From positions 14,702 to 78,701 of the forward strand of contig DASPXV010000139.1 of NCBI GenBank assembly GCA_035637115.1: a stretch of 64,000 bases of DNA, in the 5' to 3' direction. Position numbers and translations under genes: made by a program. Numbering within the stretch: position 1 is the stretch's first letter; each line of letters begins with the position of its first letter. Origin of the DNA: JAICSD01 sp035637115. Its GTDB lineage: Bacteria > Acidobacteriota > Vicinamibacteria > Vicinamibacterales > 2-12-FULL-66-21. This document shows positions 8,835 to 17,521 of the stretch, piece by piece. The notes under the pieces are model-generated. The model made no database searches and was not told where the DNA came from. It saw only the letters and a list, made by a program, of their open reading frames with translations.

Positions 8835-8999
8835 CTAGTGTCCCGTCCCAGTGGATCGTGGCATAAGTCCCAGGCGCGGCGCCCGGATCGCAAGGCGCGA
8901 CGAGCGAGGATACCGGGAGTATCTGAGCGAGGAGCAACGCCGCGAGGCGGGATGCCCCGCCCGGGAATTATGTCGCGAACCACTGGGACGGGACACTAG
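8835..8999. mobile_element. 165-bp palindromic element (MITE- or REP-like)
   Basis: The ends are a perfect 20-bp inverted repeat: CTAGTGTCCCGTCCCAGTGG at 8835-8854 and its reverse complement at 8980-8999. Pairing continues imperfectly inward (GTGGCATAAGTCCC against the inverse of GGGAATTATGTCGC). The centre carries a small hairpin, GATAC (8909-8913) with GTATC (8919-8923). No ORF of its own is evident. It sits between two minus-strand genes, and its right end supplies the TAG stop codon of the upstream phosphoesterase. A non-autonomous transposon or dispersed palindromic repeat fits best; a structured RNA is the alternative. Confidence 0.7.
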
Positions 9000-9460
9000 A
9001 ACCACACGATCTCCACTTCTATCCCGGCGGCGTTCACGGTCATTCTCGCAACGCTTGGTTTCAAATTGAAGCGTCGGGGTCCAGCCGCACCTGGATTGAC
9101 GACCAGGCGCTTGCCTGCGCGCTCGACGAGCGGCTTGTGCGTGTGGCCGAACACGATCACGTCGGCAGTGTAACGCGCCAGCAGCTTTTCCGGTGTAGGA
9201 CTACCACCGACTTCATGGCCGTGGCTGACGTGGATCGAAACCCGATCGATTTCCATCAGTAGCTGTGCTTCGAGGCCGGGCTCGCCCGATGCGTCCGTAT
9301 TCCCGAAGACGGCGCGCACCGGCGCAATTGCCGACAGTTCCGTAATCACGGAGCGTCCGCCGACATCACCCGCGTGGAGGATCAGTTCGACGCCTTCGAG
9401 TGCGCCGAAGATTTCGGGGCGGACTAAGCCGTGAGTGTCAGCGACGAGCCCGACGATCAC
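8996..9460 (-). CDS. Metallophosphoesterase, YfcE/MJ0936 type
   Basis: This is a 154-residue calcineurin-like phosphoesterase of minimal size. The metal-binding signatures are present in order: VADTHG (D-x-H, residues 7-10), LHAGDVGG (GD), VFGNTDASG (GN-x-D), HVSHGHEVG (GH) and VIVFGHTHKPLVE (G-H-x-H). Related YfcE-like enzymes hydrolyse phosphodiesters with manganese. It starts with GTG, overlapping the response regulator stop as GTGA, so translation is probably coupled. The final TAG lies inside the terminal inverted repeat of the palindromic element, so the present C terminus (EVEIVWF) may have been set by its insertion. Confidence 0.87.
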   Translation of the reverse strand: MIVGLVADTHGLVRPEIFGALEGVELILHAGDVGGRSVITELSAIAPVRAVFGNTDASGEPGLEAQLLMEIDRVSIHVSHGHEVGGSPTPEKLLARYTADVIVFGHTHKPLVERAGKRLVVNPGAAGPRRFNLKPSVARMTVNAAGIEVEIVWF

Positions 9461-10137
9461 CCGGCGAACTTATACCCCATTCCGTGGACGGTCAGGATGA
9501 ATTGCGGGTGACGCGGATTCGGCTCGATCTTCTGACGCAGCCAGGCGACGTGGACGTCAACGGTGCGCGTCGATGGCATCGAGTTATAGCCCCAGACCTC
9601 GTTGAGCAGTTCCTCGCGGGTCAGCGTGGCGCCGCGATGTTCGAGGAAGTAGCGGAGCAGCTGGAACTCGCGGGCCGACAGCTCTATAGGCTGCCCGTCC
9701 CTCGTCGCTTCCGCCTTGCGGAAGTCGACGCGGATGTCGCCAAACGCGTGGCCTTCGGTGGGATGCGGTGTGGCGGGCGCACGCCGCAGCTGCGCCTCGA
9801 TGCGCGCGAGCAATTCCGCCATCTCGAAGGGTTTCGTGACGTAGTCGTCGGCGCCCAGCTTGAGGCCGACGACCTTGTCGACGACCTGGCCGCGCGCGGT
9901 CAGCATGATGACGGGTGTTTCGATGCCGCGCTTGCGCAGCTCGCGACAGACGTCGAAGCCGCTCATCCTCGGAAGCATCAGGTCGAGCAACACGAGATCG
10001 AATGCGTCGTTCGTGGCGCGCTCGACACCACTCTCGCCGTCCGGCGCATTCTCGACGCTGTAGCCCTCGCGGGACAGGCGATCGGTCAGCGTCAGGACGA
10101 TCCCCGGTTCGTCCTCAATGAGCAGGATTCTCTTCAC
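9457..10137 (-). CDS. Two-component response regulator, OmpR/PhoB family
   Basis: The 226-residue protein has an N-terminal receiver domain (acidic pocket EDE at 8-10, phosphoacceptor Asp52 in LLDLMLPRMSG, conserved Thr in MLTARG and Lys in YVTKPFEMAELLARI). The C-terminal winged-helix DNA-binding domain has SAREFQLLRYFLEHRG and the recognition helix RTVDVHVAWLRQKIE, ending GMGYKFAG. It is the probable partner of the histidine kinase upstream (10307-12310), from which it is separated by 169 bp containing GC-rich hairpins. The start is GTG. Target genes are unknown. Confidence 0.93.
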   Translation of the reverse strand: MKRILLIEDEPGIVLTLTDRLSREGYSVENAPDGESGVERATNDAFDLVLLDLMLPRMSGFDVCRELRKRGIETPVIMLTARGQVVDKVVGLKLGADDYVTKPFEMAELLARIEAQLRRAPATPHPTEGHAFGDIRVDFRKAEATRDGQPIELSAREFQLLRYFLEHRGATLTREELLNEVWGYNSMPSTRTVDVHVAWLRQKIEPNPRHPQFILTVHGMGYKFAG

Positions 10138-10148
10138 GGCTTACTTAG

Positions 10149-10263
10149 CCGGGGGGTTCGCCCCGCCGGACCCCCCCTGCACGCTCGCTCGCGGGGGCCC
10201 CTGAATCCCCCGCTTCCGCCTCTGCTGAAGCTACGGCGGACGCGCCGAAGCGCCTCCGGCGCG
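10149..10263. repeat. Cluster of three GC-rich inverted repeats
   Basis: Between the kinase and regulator genes lie a G6 run (10151-10156) facing a C7 run (10171-10177), a perfect 7-bp stem GCGGGGG/CCCCCGC (10191-10197 and 10207-10213), and a second perfect 7-bp stem CGCGCCG/CGGCGCG (10241-10247 and 10257-10263). Possible roles are an intercistronic attenuator or processing site, or a dispersed GC-rich repeat. No T-run follows. Confidence 0.55.
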
Positions 10264-10306
10264 AAGGCGGGCGGCTCGCGTGGCTCACTCGCTGCGCTCG
10301 TTCGCG

Positions 10307-12310
10307 TCACGAAGGCTGTGGCGCCGCATGGCCGACGCCGTTTTGGCGCTCCGCAGGGTCTCCGCCAAGCACGGGCAATGTCACCGTAAACGTGCTGCCC
10401 TGACCCGGCGTGCTGGTCAGCGTAATCCGTCCCGCGTGCGCGTCGACGATCCGCTTGACGAGACTCAAACCAAGACCAGCGCCCTGGATCTGTGCGGCAA
10501 CGACCGCGGGCGCGCGGTAGAAGGGATCGAAGATCTTCGCCTGGTCCGCTGCGGCGATGCCGATGCCGCGATCGCTGACACTCACGTCGACGCTTCCGCC
10601 TGACGCGGTGGCGCGGATGCCGATCCACCGCGCGTCAGCCCCGTACTTGATCGCGTTTCCGACCAGGTTCTGGAACACGCGGCGCAGCGCGGATTCGTCA
10701 CCCGCGACGGCAGGCAGGTTGTCGTCGATCGCAAGTTCGATGTCGACGCCCGCCGCGGCCGTCGCTTCAGCGGTGGCCACATCGCGCAGCAGCGCACCAA
10801 TCGCCACGGGCGTCGGCGTCAGCGTCCGCTGCCCTGATTGCATGCCCGCGAACTCGAGGATCTGCTCGACGAGATCCGTCAGGCGCAGCCCTTCGCGGCG
10901 GACGAGCTCTCCGTACTGCCGGATGCGAGCCTCGTCGTTCACGACACCATCGGCGAGATTGTCCCCGGCCGATCGAATCACCGCAAGCGGCGTCCGCAGC
11001 TCGTGCGAAACGGTCGCGACGAATTCGAGCTGCTGCCGCGCGAGATCGTGTGCGCGTCGCGTCGAAAGCACGAGGAAGCCGACGCTCAGACCAAGGATGC
11101 CGAGAATCGAGCTGCTGATGACGAGATTCCGGCGGCGCGCTGTATTCACGGCATGCTCGAGCGATCCCGACGGATGCTTGACCATCAGTCGCCACTGTCC
11201 CTGTGGCTGCTGGCCCGCCCGCGCGCCGAACGAGGCGGCCGCCCCCGACAGCATGGCGCCGATGCGCTGCTGCGTCGCGGAAGATGACTCACCCCGCCGG
11301 CCGCTCTGCATGACGATCGATAACGGCGCGGACGTGATCGCGACGTTGCCCTGCGGCGCAGTGATGGACTGGCGGACGAACGCCTGTGTGTGCCGCCCCT
11401 GCGCTCCGGGTGGAATCGCGGTGAACGTCGTGAAACGCGTGACCTCCGCAACCAGCGGTTCGAAATCTTTCACACGCACCTGGAAGAAATCGACGTGCGC
11501 GTCGACATTTGCGTCCGGTGCAGGCGCGAACTCGCGGACCGAGTGATACAGCGGCGGCTCCCCCGCGGTGGAGGGGACGACGGCGAGCTGGTAATCGAAG
11601 CCATCGCCGGTCCCCTGGAAGTGCAGCTGCGCGAGAGCGGGCAGCATCTCCTTCTTCATGTAGTCGGCGTCGAGCACGACGATCGAGTAGCGAAAGCCTG
11701 ACGGCATCTGCATCGGCATCGCTCGCGCCGATTGACGCATGTCGATGTGACTGAGCATCAGCATCGGCGCGGGAATGACGAGCGCCGGCACGGACGCCCA
11801 GACCGTGGAAATCGGCGGTCTCACGACGAATGATGCAGGAACCTGAGAGGGCGCGAGCGGCGCCGTCACGGCGGACCGATCGACCGCCTTCTTCACATCA
11901 GCAAGCGCGTCGGGCCAGTCGGCCGGCTCGAGAAACCGCGTGGACGCATTGAGCCGCTGCAGCACGCTCGAACCGTGGCCGTCCTGCACGGTCACGACGT
12001 ACACGTCCTTGAGCATCCGGGGAAATCGCGCTGTCGCCTGCCAGCGATCGTAGCGCGCCATGAGCGCGGCGACGGTTCCCTGATCCGGCTGCATCGCGTC
12101 GAGCTGGAACATCAGGTAGGCACGGGTCAGCTCGCGGTCCACATCCTGCGAGAACGCCGTGGCGCGGGTGTTCAGCGTCGCCTTCATCCGATCGCGTTCC
12201 GCGCCGCTGATCTGTCCGAGCCACTGGTACTGCAGGGTCGCGAGGAGCGCAATCAATCCCAGGAGCGCTCCCGCGATCACCGGTATCGGCAGCCGGAAAT
12301 GCCGTCGCAT
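10307..12310 (-). CDS. Membrane sensor histidine kinase
   Basis: The 667-residue protein has one N-terminal membrane helix (residues about 9-27), a large extracytoplasmic sensor region (about 30-395) without recognisable fold, and a second helix (about 395-415). The cytoplasmic kinase follows: dimerisation/phosphoacceptor H-box FVATVSHELRTPLAVI (His near 434), N-box FQNLVGNAIKYG, G1-box VSDRGIGIA, F-box KIFDPFYRA and G2-box GAGLGLSLVKRIVDAHAG. It should autophosphorylate and transfer phosphate to the regulator downstream. The stimulus is unknown. A TAGACT hexamer 6 nt before the ATG suggests a leaderless transcript for this kinase-regulator-phosphoesterase cluster. Confidence 0.9.
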   Translation of the reverse strand: MRRHFRLPIPVIAGALLGLIALLATLQYQWLGQISGAERDRMKATLNTRATAFSQDVDRELTRAYLMFQLDAMQPDQGTVAALMARYDRWQATARFPRMLKDVYVVTVQDGHGSSVLQRLNASTRFLEPADWPDALADVKKAVDRSAVTAPLAPSQVPASFVVRPPISTVWASVPALVIPAPMLMLSHIDMRQSARAMPMQMPSGFRYSIVVLDADYMKKEMLPALAQLHFQGTGDGFDYQLAVVPSTAGEPPLYHSVREFAPAPDANVDAHVDFFQVRVKDFEPLVAEVTRFTTFTAIPPGAQGRHTQAFVRQSITAPQGNVAITSAPLSIVMQSGRRGESSSATQQRIGAMLSGAAASFGARAGQQPQGQWRLMVKHPSGSLEHAVNTARRRNLVISSSILGILGLSVGFLVLSTRRAHDLARQQLEFVATVSHELRTPLAVIRSAGDNLADGVVNDEARIRQYGELVRREGLRLTDLVEQILEFAGMQSGQRTLTPTPVAIGALLRDVATAEATAAAGVDIELAIDDNLPAVAGDESALRRVFQNLVGNAIKYGADARWIGIRATASGGSVDVSVSDRGIGIAAADQAKIFDPFYRAPAVVAAQIQGAGLGLSLVKRIVDAHAGRITLTSTPGQGSTFTVTLPVLGGDPAERQNGVGHAAPQPS

Positions 12311-12316
12311 GGGCCG

Positions 12317-12322
12317 AGTCTA
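12317..12322 (-). promoter_or_regulatory. -10 box TAGACT, leaderless type
   Basis: TAGACT on the minus strand is 6 nt upstream of the kinase ATG at 12310, with no Shine-Dalgarno sequence between. Confidence 0.5.
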
Positions 12323-12458
12323 GCACGCAGATTTCGATGCTTTTGCTGAGGAGCCGCAGGTTTTACGTGCTTAACAAACTCTTTGCGTGCCCTTAACCAT
12401 CTCCGCCGCCGATCTCGCGATGATGACTCGTCTCATTCACGAGAGAAGGGGTTTGCAG

Positions 12459-13481
12459 ATGAATTATCGAGTGCTCGGATCCGTGACAGCCGCGGCGGCC
12501 ATCGCGTTCGCACAACCGGTTGCCTACCTCGCTCAGGAAGCGGCCAAGGCCACCGAGATCATCGCGGCGGCGCGCAAGGTAATCGGCGGCAACAAGCTCG
12601 ACGCGCTGAAGACGTTCAGCGTCCAGTCGTCCGTCGAGCGGAACATCAACAACATGCAGATCGCTTCGGACGTCGAGATCGTACTCGACCTTCCGGACAA
12701 GTACCTGCGGAGCGAGACGCCGAGCGGCGGAGGCATGGTCATCATGGCCGGCGCCGGCGCGACCGGTTTCAACGGCGATCGCCCGCTGCAGAAGATCCAG
12801 AACGGGACGACGATGTCGGCAGGCGGCGGAATGATGATCCGCATCGGCGGACCGGGAGCGATGAGCGGCAGCTCGGGTGAGAAGCCGACGCCCGAACAGC
12901 TCGAGCAGATCTCGAAGGCAGCGGTGCGCAACAGCCGCATCGAGGCGTCGCGCCTGATGCTCGGCTGGTTCGCGAACGCTCACCCCACCGCCAAGGCGGA
13001 ATACGCGTACCTCGGCGAAGCGGAATCGCCGGAGGGCAAGGCATACGTGATCGACGTGAAGAACGCCGACAACTTCGCGGCGCGCCTCTTCATCGACGAG
13101 CAGACGCACCTGCCGCTCATGGTCACCTACAAGGAACCGCAGCCACGCACGGTGACGTCGAGCAAGTCGACCGTGCCGGCGGGCGCCGCGGCCGGTGGTC
13201 ACGGTCACGTCGTCACGCAACCGAACGAGCGGCCGATGACTGAAGAAGAACGCAAGAAGGCGCAGGCGGAGGTCGAGAAGCAGATCCAGGAGATGCAACG
13301 TCAGCCCCCGGTGCTGGTGGATTACGCCATCTACTTCGAGGATTGGCGCGACGTCGAAGGGATCAAGTTCCCCTTCAAGATGCGTCGGGCGATGGCGGGC
13401 ACGACGACCGAGGAATGGTCGGTCGGCAAGGTCAAGGTCAACCCCAAGGTGGACCCGAAGCGGTTCGCCGGCGAGAGCTAA
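12459..13481 (+). CDS. Secreted hypothetical protein upstream of TonB receptor
   Basis: The 340-residue protein has a signal peptide (MNYRVLGSVTAAAAIAFAQPVAYLA) and no recognised domain name. The body begins with a helix containing ARKVIGGNKLDALKTFSV and the strand VEIVLDLPDKYLR, a layout reminiscent of LolA/outer-membrane lipoprotein sorting-like folds that hold hydrophobic ligands; this is only inference. A Glu/Lys-rich helix (EEERKKAQAEVEKQIQEM) lies near residue 265, followed by YAIYFEDWRDVEGIKFPFKM. A GAGAAGGGG ribosome-binding site precedes the ATG at 12459. The TonB-dependent receptor starts 5 bp after the stop, so both are one operon and probably work together at the envelope. Confidence 0.75.
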   Translation: MNYRVLGSVTAAAAIAFAQPVAYLAQEAAKATEIIAAARKVIGGNKLDALKTFSVQSSVERNINNMQIASDVEIVLDLPDKYLRSETPSGGGMVIMAGAGATGFNGDRPLQKIQNGTTMSAGGGMMIRIGGPGAMSGSSGEKPTPEQLEQISKAAVRNSRIEASRLMLGWFANAHPTAKAEYAYLGEAESPEGKAYVIDVKNADNFAARLFIDEQTHLPLMVTYKEPQPRTVTSSKSTVPAGAAAGGHGHVVTQPNERPMTEEERKKAQAEVEKQIQEMQRQPPVLVDYAIYFEDWRDVEGIKFPFKMRRAMAGTTTEEWSVGKVKVNPKVDPKRFAGES

Positions 13482-13486
13482 CCATC

Positions 13487-16141
13487 ATGCGCACCAGGAA
13501 ATCCTTCACCGCGTTGCTCGCGCTCGCCGCCATCGTGGCGGCGGGCGTCGTCCCCGCACAGGCCCAGGCACGCCAGACCGGCACGTTGCGGATCGTCGTG
13601 AAAGATCCCAGCGGCGCGGTTATTCCGAACGCCGCGGTCATCGTCAAGGGGGAAGAGCCCGCGACGCAGGATTTCGTGGTACCTGCCCTCACGTCAGACG
13701 GCCAGGGAGTCGCGACCGCGACGAATCTGCGGACCGGTCGCTACACCGTCAGCGCGAGCTTCCCCGGCTTCGAGAGTCGCACGATCAACGACGTCCGCGT
13801 GCACGCGGGAGATAACAAGCGCGACGTCACGCTGGCGATCGAAAGGGTGGCGGAGAGCGTCGCTGTGGGCCGCGACGCCGCTACGTCGGCGTCGGATCCG
13901 AAAAGCGATCGCTTCAGCAATGTGTTGTCGAGGGATCAGATCGAGGCGCTGCCCGACGATCCCGACGAGATGGAGAAGGTCCTGAAGGAAATGGCCGGTC
14001 CGGGCGCGACGCTTCGCGTGGACGGCTTCCGCGGCGGCAAGCTGCCATCGAAATCGCAGATCCGATCGATCCGCTTCTCGGCGGCGATGTTCGCGGCTGA
14101 GAACCACAGCGCCGGCCACACGTTCGTGGATATTTCTACCCAGCCGGGGCTTGGCCCGATGCGCGGCGGGATGGACTTCTCGTTCCGCGATGGTTCGTTG
14201 AACGCCCGCAACGCATTCCAGCCGACGAAAGGCCCCGAACAGACCCAGCAGTACAACATGAATCTGAGCGGCACACTCTTGAAGGACCGGACGTCGTTCT
14301 CGCTGTCCGCAGGTGGCGCGTCGCTCTACGATTCGGCGAACATCTTCGCCGCGGTACCGGGCTCGTCGGTCGCCGCGCCCGTACGGCGTCCGTCGGATCG
14401 CGTGAACTTCAACCTGCGCGTGGACCACGCGCTGAACAAAGCGCACACGCTTCGCGGCTCGTTCCAGCAGAACGGGACCGACTCGAGGAACCTGGGTGTC
14501 GGCAACTTCGATCTCGCCGATCGCGCATATACGCGGACAACGGCCGAGAGTGTCCTGCGATTGTCGGAGAGCGGACCGATCAACAAGCTGTGGTTCGCCG
14601 AGTCACGCCTGCAGGTCCGCCGCGCGACGACCGACAGCTCGTCTGCCTTCGAAGCGCCCACCGTTCGCGTGCTGGATGCCTTTACGTCGGGTGGCGCGCA
14701 AGTGGCTGGCGGCCGCGAAAGCACTGATGTCGAGTACGCGTCCGACATCGACTTCGCGAAGCGCGGCCATGCGATGCGGATGGGCGCGCTTGTAGAAGGA
14801 GGCTGGTATCGCAGCGACAACCGCTCGAATTATCTCGGCACGTATACGTTCCCGAGCCTCGCGGATTACGACACGGGGCGTCCCGCAACGTTCACGCAAC
14901 GGACGGGCAATCCGCTCGTCGACTACTCGCAGTGGCAGGCCGGACTCTATTACCAGGACGACTGGCGAATCCGCAAGAACTTCACGCTGAGCATGGGCGT
15001 GCGCGAGGAGGTTCAGACGCACCTGCCGGATCGCTGGAACTTCGCGCCGCGCGGCGGCTTTACGTGGTCGCCGTTCAAGAACGGAAAGACGACCGTCAGG
15101 GCGGGCGGCGGTTTGTTCTACGAATGGCTGGAGTCGGAGACGTTCGAGCAGACGTTGCGCGTCGATGGCTCGCGACAGCAGGACCTCGTGATCGTGAATC
15201 CCGGCTACCCGGATCCTTTCGCCGGCGGCGCCTCGCAGCAGATTCTGCCCACGAGCAAATACCTGCTCGCCGATTCACTCGTGATGCCGAAGCGCGCCGT
15301 GGGCGTGCTCGCGGTCACCCGGCAGGTGTCTCCTCTGCTCTCCATCAATGCGGGTTACAGCCATACCAAAGGATGGGACCGTTTCCGCGGGCGGAACGTC
15401 AACGCGCCGCTGAACGGCGTCCGGCCGAATCCTGCCTTCGGCAACGTCACCGAAGTGGAATCAACCGCGCGTCTCGAGGCGGACTCGATCAACGTCGGAA
15501 TGAACTTCAATTTTCCGAAGACACGGACGTTCATGTTTGCGAACTACGGGTATAACAACCAGCGCAACGATGCGGACAGCGCGTTCAGCCTTCCCGCGAA
15601 CAGCTACGATCTGGCGGCCGAATGGGGCCGCGCGAGTGGCATCCCGCGCCACATGACCAGCGCGGTGATGAACACAAATCTCACCAGGAGCCTACGCCTC
15701 GGCGTTTCGACGACGGCCCGCGCGGGCGCGCCGTACACGGTTACGACCGGCCGCGACGACAACGGCGACACGGTGTTCAACGATCGCCCTGCCGGCACGC
15801 GCCGCAACAGCGTCACCGGCGCAGCCAACTGGGACATGGCGGCACGCCTGACTTACGCCTTCGGCTTCGGCGAACGGACCCAGTCCGGCGCAGGTCCGGG
15901 CGGGCAGACGGTCATGATTCGTATGGTGGGCGGCGGCGCCGGCGATCTGCTCGGAGGGCTGCCGGGCGGCGGCGCCGACAGCAAGCGCGTGCGGTTCGAG
16001 CTGTTCGTCTCCGCCTCGAACATCTTCAACAACGTCAACCCGATGGGCTACTCCGGCGTCATGACCTCGCCGTTCTTCGGCCTGCCGACGGCCGCGGGCC
16101 CGGCAAGAAAGATCGATGTGGGTATGAAGATTGGTTTTTAG
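13487..16141 (+). CDS. TonB-dependent receptor, Oar-like, with CarboxypepD_reg domain
   Basis: This is an 884-residue outer-membrane protein. A signal peptide (MRTRKSFTALLALAAIVAAG) precedes a carboxypeptidase-regulatory-like beta-sandwich (about residues 30-110: GTLRIVVKDPSGAVIPNAAV to HAGDNKRDVTLAIE). A plug-like region follows (RDQIEALPDDPDEMEKVLKEM, LRVDGFRGG), then a long beta-barrel with many aromatic-girdle strands. The chain ends in Phe (DVGMKIGF), the usual signal for BAM-mediated insertion. It is likely to import or bind a large ligand using TonB energy; no ligand is evident. The organisation matches the expanded acidobacterial Oar/carboxypeptidase-regulatory receptor family. Confidence 0.88.
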   Translation: MRTRKSFTALLALAAIVAAGVVPAQAQARQTGTLRIVVKDPSGAVIPNAAVIVKGEEPATQDFVVPALTSDGQGVATATNLRTGRYTVSASFPGFESRTINDVRVHAGDNKRDVTLAIERVAESVAVGRDAATSASDPKSDRFSNVLSRDQIEALPDDPDEMEKVLKEMAGPGATLRVDGFRGGKLPSKSQIRSIRFSAAMFAAENHSAGHTFVDISTQPGLGPMRGGMDFSFRDGSLNARNAFQPTKGPEQTQQYNMNLSGTLLKDRTSFSLSAGGASLYDSANIFAAVPGSSVAAPVRRPSDRVNFNLRVDHALNKAHTLRGSFQQNGTDSRNLGVGNFDLADRAYTRTTAESVLRLSESGPINKLWFAESRLQVRRATTDSSSAFEAPTVRVLDAFTSGGAQVAGGRESTDVEYASDIDFAKRGHAMRMGALVEGGWYRSDNRSNYLGTYTFPSLADYDTGRPATFTQRTGNPLVDYSQWQAGLYYQDDWRIRKNFTLSMGVREEVQTHLPDRWNFAPRGGFTWSPFKNGKTTVRAGGGLFYEWLESETFEQTLRVDGSRQQDLVIVNPGYPDPFAGGASQQILPTSKYLLADSLVMPKRAVGVLAVTRQVSPLLSINAGYSHTKGWDRFRGRNVNAPLNGVRPNPAFGNVTEVESTARLEADSINVGMNFNFPKTRTFMFANYGYNNQRNDADSAFSLPANSYDLAAEWGRASGIPRHMTSAVMNTNLTRSLRLGVSTTARAGAPYTVTTGRDDNGDTVFNDRPAGTRRNSVTGAANWDMAARLTYAFGFGERTQSGAGPGGQTVMIRMVGGGAGDLLGGLPGGGADSKRVRFELFVSASNIFNNVNPMGYSGVMTSPFFGLPTAAGPARKIDVGMKIGF

Positions 16142-16142
16142 G

Positions 16143-16337
16143 CTACCTGAAGATCGTGATCGGGAAGTTTCCGCCGAGGCGTTCGTCCTTGATCAGGCCG
16201 CGCATCTGGCGGGCGTCGTCCACGTGGCAGTCGATCGTCAGGATGGTGGTGTCTCCCCCGTCCACACGAAGGACGATCGCACCATCCGCGTACCTGCCCG
16301 TCAGCTTCGTGCTGTAGTCGCGATTGTTGCGGTACAC
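16143..16337 (-). CDS. Possible small protein, 64 aa, GTG start
   Basis: This short reading frame begins with GTG 24 bp after the MFS stop and ends against the TonB receptor gene. The sequence looks protein-like (YRNNRDYSTKLTGRYADG, TILTIDCHVDDARQMRGLI, NFPITIFR) with alternating strand-like hydrophobic residues rather than the Arg-rich composition of shadow frames. The frame stays open 16 codons upstream into the MFS 3' end without ATG, so it may be the 3' remnant of a longer gene. No clear ribosome-binding site. Function unknown. Confidence 0.35.
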   Translation of the reverse strand: MYRNNRDYSTKLTGRYADGAIVLRVDGGDTTILTIDCHVDDARQMRGLIKDERLGGNFPITIFR

Positions 16338-16360
16338 GCCAGAGAGCGTCGTGCCCGCGG

Positions 16361-17521
16361 CTAGGAGTTTCCACGTATTCCGCGGCTATGCAGCAGGCGA
16401 TCGGCAACAAGAAAGTATGGCAGCGCGAAAGCCGCCAGAATCGCCGCGGTCGCGAAGGCGCTCGCAAAGCCGTAGCGGCCGATGATCCACCCCATGCTCG
16501 TCGAGCCGGTGCCGATGCCCGTGTCGAAGCACGCGAGGATTGCGCCGAACGCAGCGCCCCGGCGCTCCGCGCCGACGTGGCGCAACACGTAACCTGCGAA
16601 GACCGGGTACGCCGTTCCGAAGCCTGCTCCGAAGATCACGGCCGACAGCACCAGCCAGAACCGCGATCCGCCGATCACCAGGCACGAGAGGCCCGCGACG
16701 ATGAGGATCAGGCACGGGATGAAGATGCGGCGATAACCGAAGCGATCGCCGAGGCGGCCTGACAGCGGTCGCGTGACGAGAATAATCAGCGCCAGCGTCG
16801 TCAGGTAAATGCCCTTCGGCGATACGCCGTTTGCGTCCGCATACAAAGCCGTGAAACTCGTGATCCCGCCGTAGCCGAACGCGTAGAGAAACAGCGTGAA
16901 CGACAGGATGAGGACGCGCCACTCGATCAGGCGGCGGCCCGGGGACCCTTCATGGCGCGTGGCGACAGGCTGGGGAGGAAGACTCCACGCGATCACCGCC
17001 ATGACGGCGTTGAGCGAGGCGGCTTCGAGGCAGAGCGCGCGCCAGCCGTAGTGGAACACCCAGAAACCGATCGAGGGGGCGACGGCGATCGCGGCGATGG
17101 TCGCCAGGCCCCAGTAGGCGATGCCTTCAGCGCGACGCCCTTCGGGCAGGATGTTGGTCATGTACGCCGCCGATCCAGTCAGGAGACCGGACCAGAAGAC
17201 GCCGTGCACCAGCACCAGCGCGAGCATCATCTTGTAGCTTGGAATCAGCGCGTAGGCGATCGAAAAGAGGGTGATCGCGATCCCCGCGATCACCAGTACT
17301 CGTCGCGCTCCGAAACGATCGGACATCGTTCCCGTCACTGGCGCCGAGAGCGCGGACGCGTACGTCAGGAACCCGAGAAAGAGTCCCGCGGCGGACGTGC
17401 CGCCGCCGAGCGCCAGGATATGAAACGGCGCCGTGGGCAGCAGCTGGAACGCGGAAAGAAAGACCGTGAACGAGAAGCCGCACATCACGAAGAAGCGCGG
17501 CGTGAACAGGCGATCGGGCAA
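16361..17521 (-). CDS. MFS transporter
   Basis: The 386-residue, 12-helix permease has the MFS motif A loop GTMSDRFGARRVLV (about residues 64-77) and a second, degenerate copy in the C-terminal half (GRLGDRFGYRRIFI), as expected from the internal duplication of the superfamily. The C-terminal half has the motif GAGFGTAYPVFAGYVLRHVG. The best start is a TTG immediately following the TGA of the ADOP remnant, with GGAG just in front. The gene may therefore be transcribed from, or have been brought next to, the old permease promoter. Substrate unknown. Confidence 0.8.
   Translation of the reverse strand: MPDRLFTPRFFVMCGFSFTVFLSAFQLLPTAPFHILALGGGTSAAGLFLGFLTYASALSAPVTGTMSDRFGARRVLVIAGIAITLFSIAYALIPSYKMMLALVLVHGVFWSGLLTGSAAYMTNILPEGRRAEGIAYWGLATIAAIAVAPSIGFWVFHYGWRALCLEAASLNAVMAVIAWSLPPQPVATRHEGSPGRRLIEWRVLILSFTLFLYAFGYGGITSFTALYADANGVSPKGIYLTTLALIILVTRPLSGRLGDRFGYRRIFIPCLILIVAGLSCLVIGGSRFWLVLSAVIFGAGFGTAYPVFAGYVLRHVGAERRGAAFGAILACFDTGIGTGSTSMGWIIGRYGFASAFATAAILAAFALPYFLVADRLLHSRGIRGNS

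Noticed and set aside
8835..8983. N-terminal extension of the amidohydrolase_2 protein by 53 residues
   Set aside because: The extra codons run through the palindromic element and are Arg-rich; MINDVHCHFF is the natural family start.
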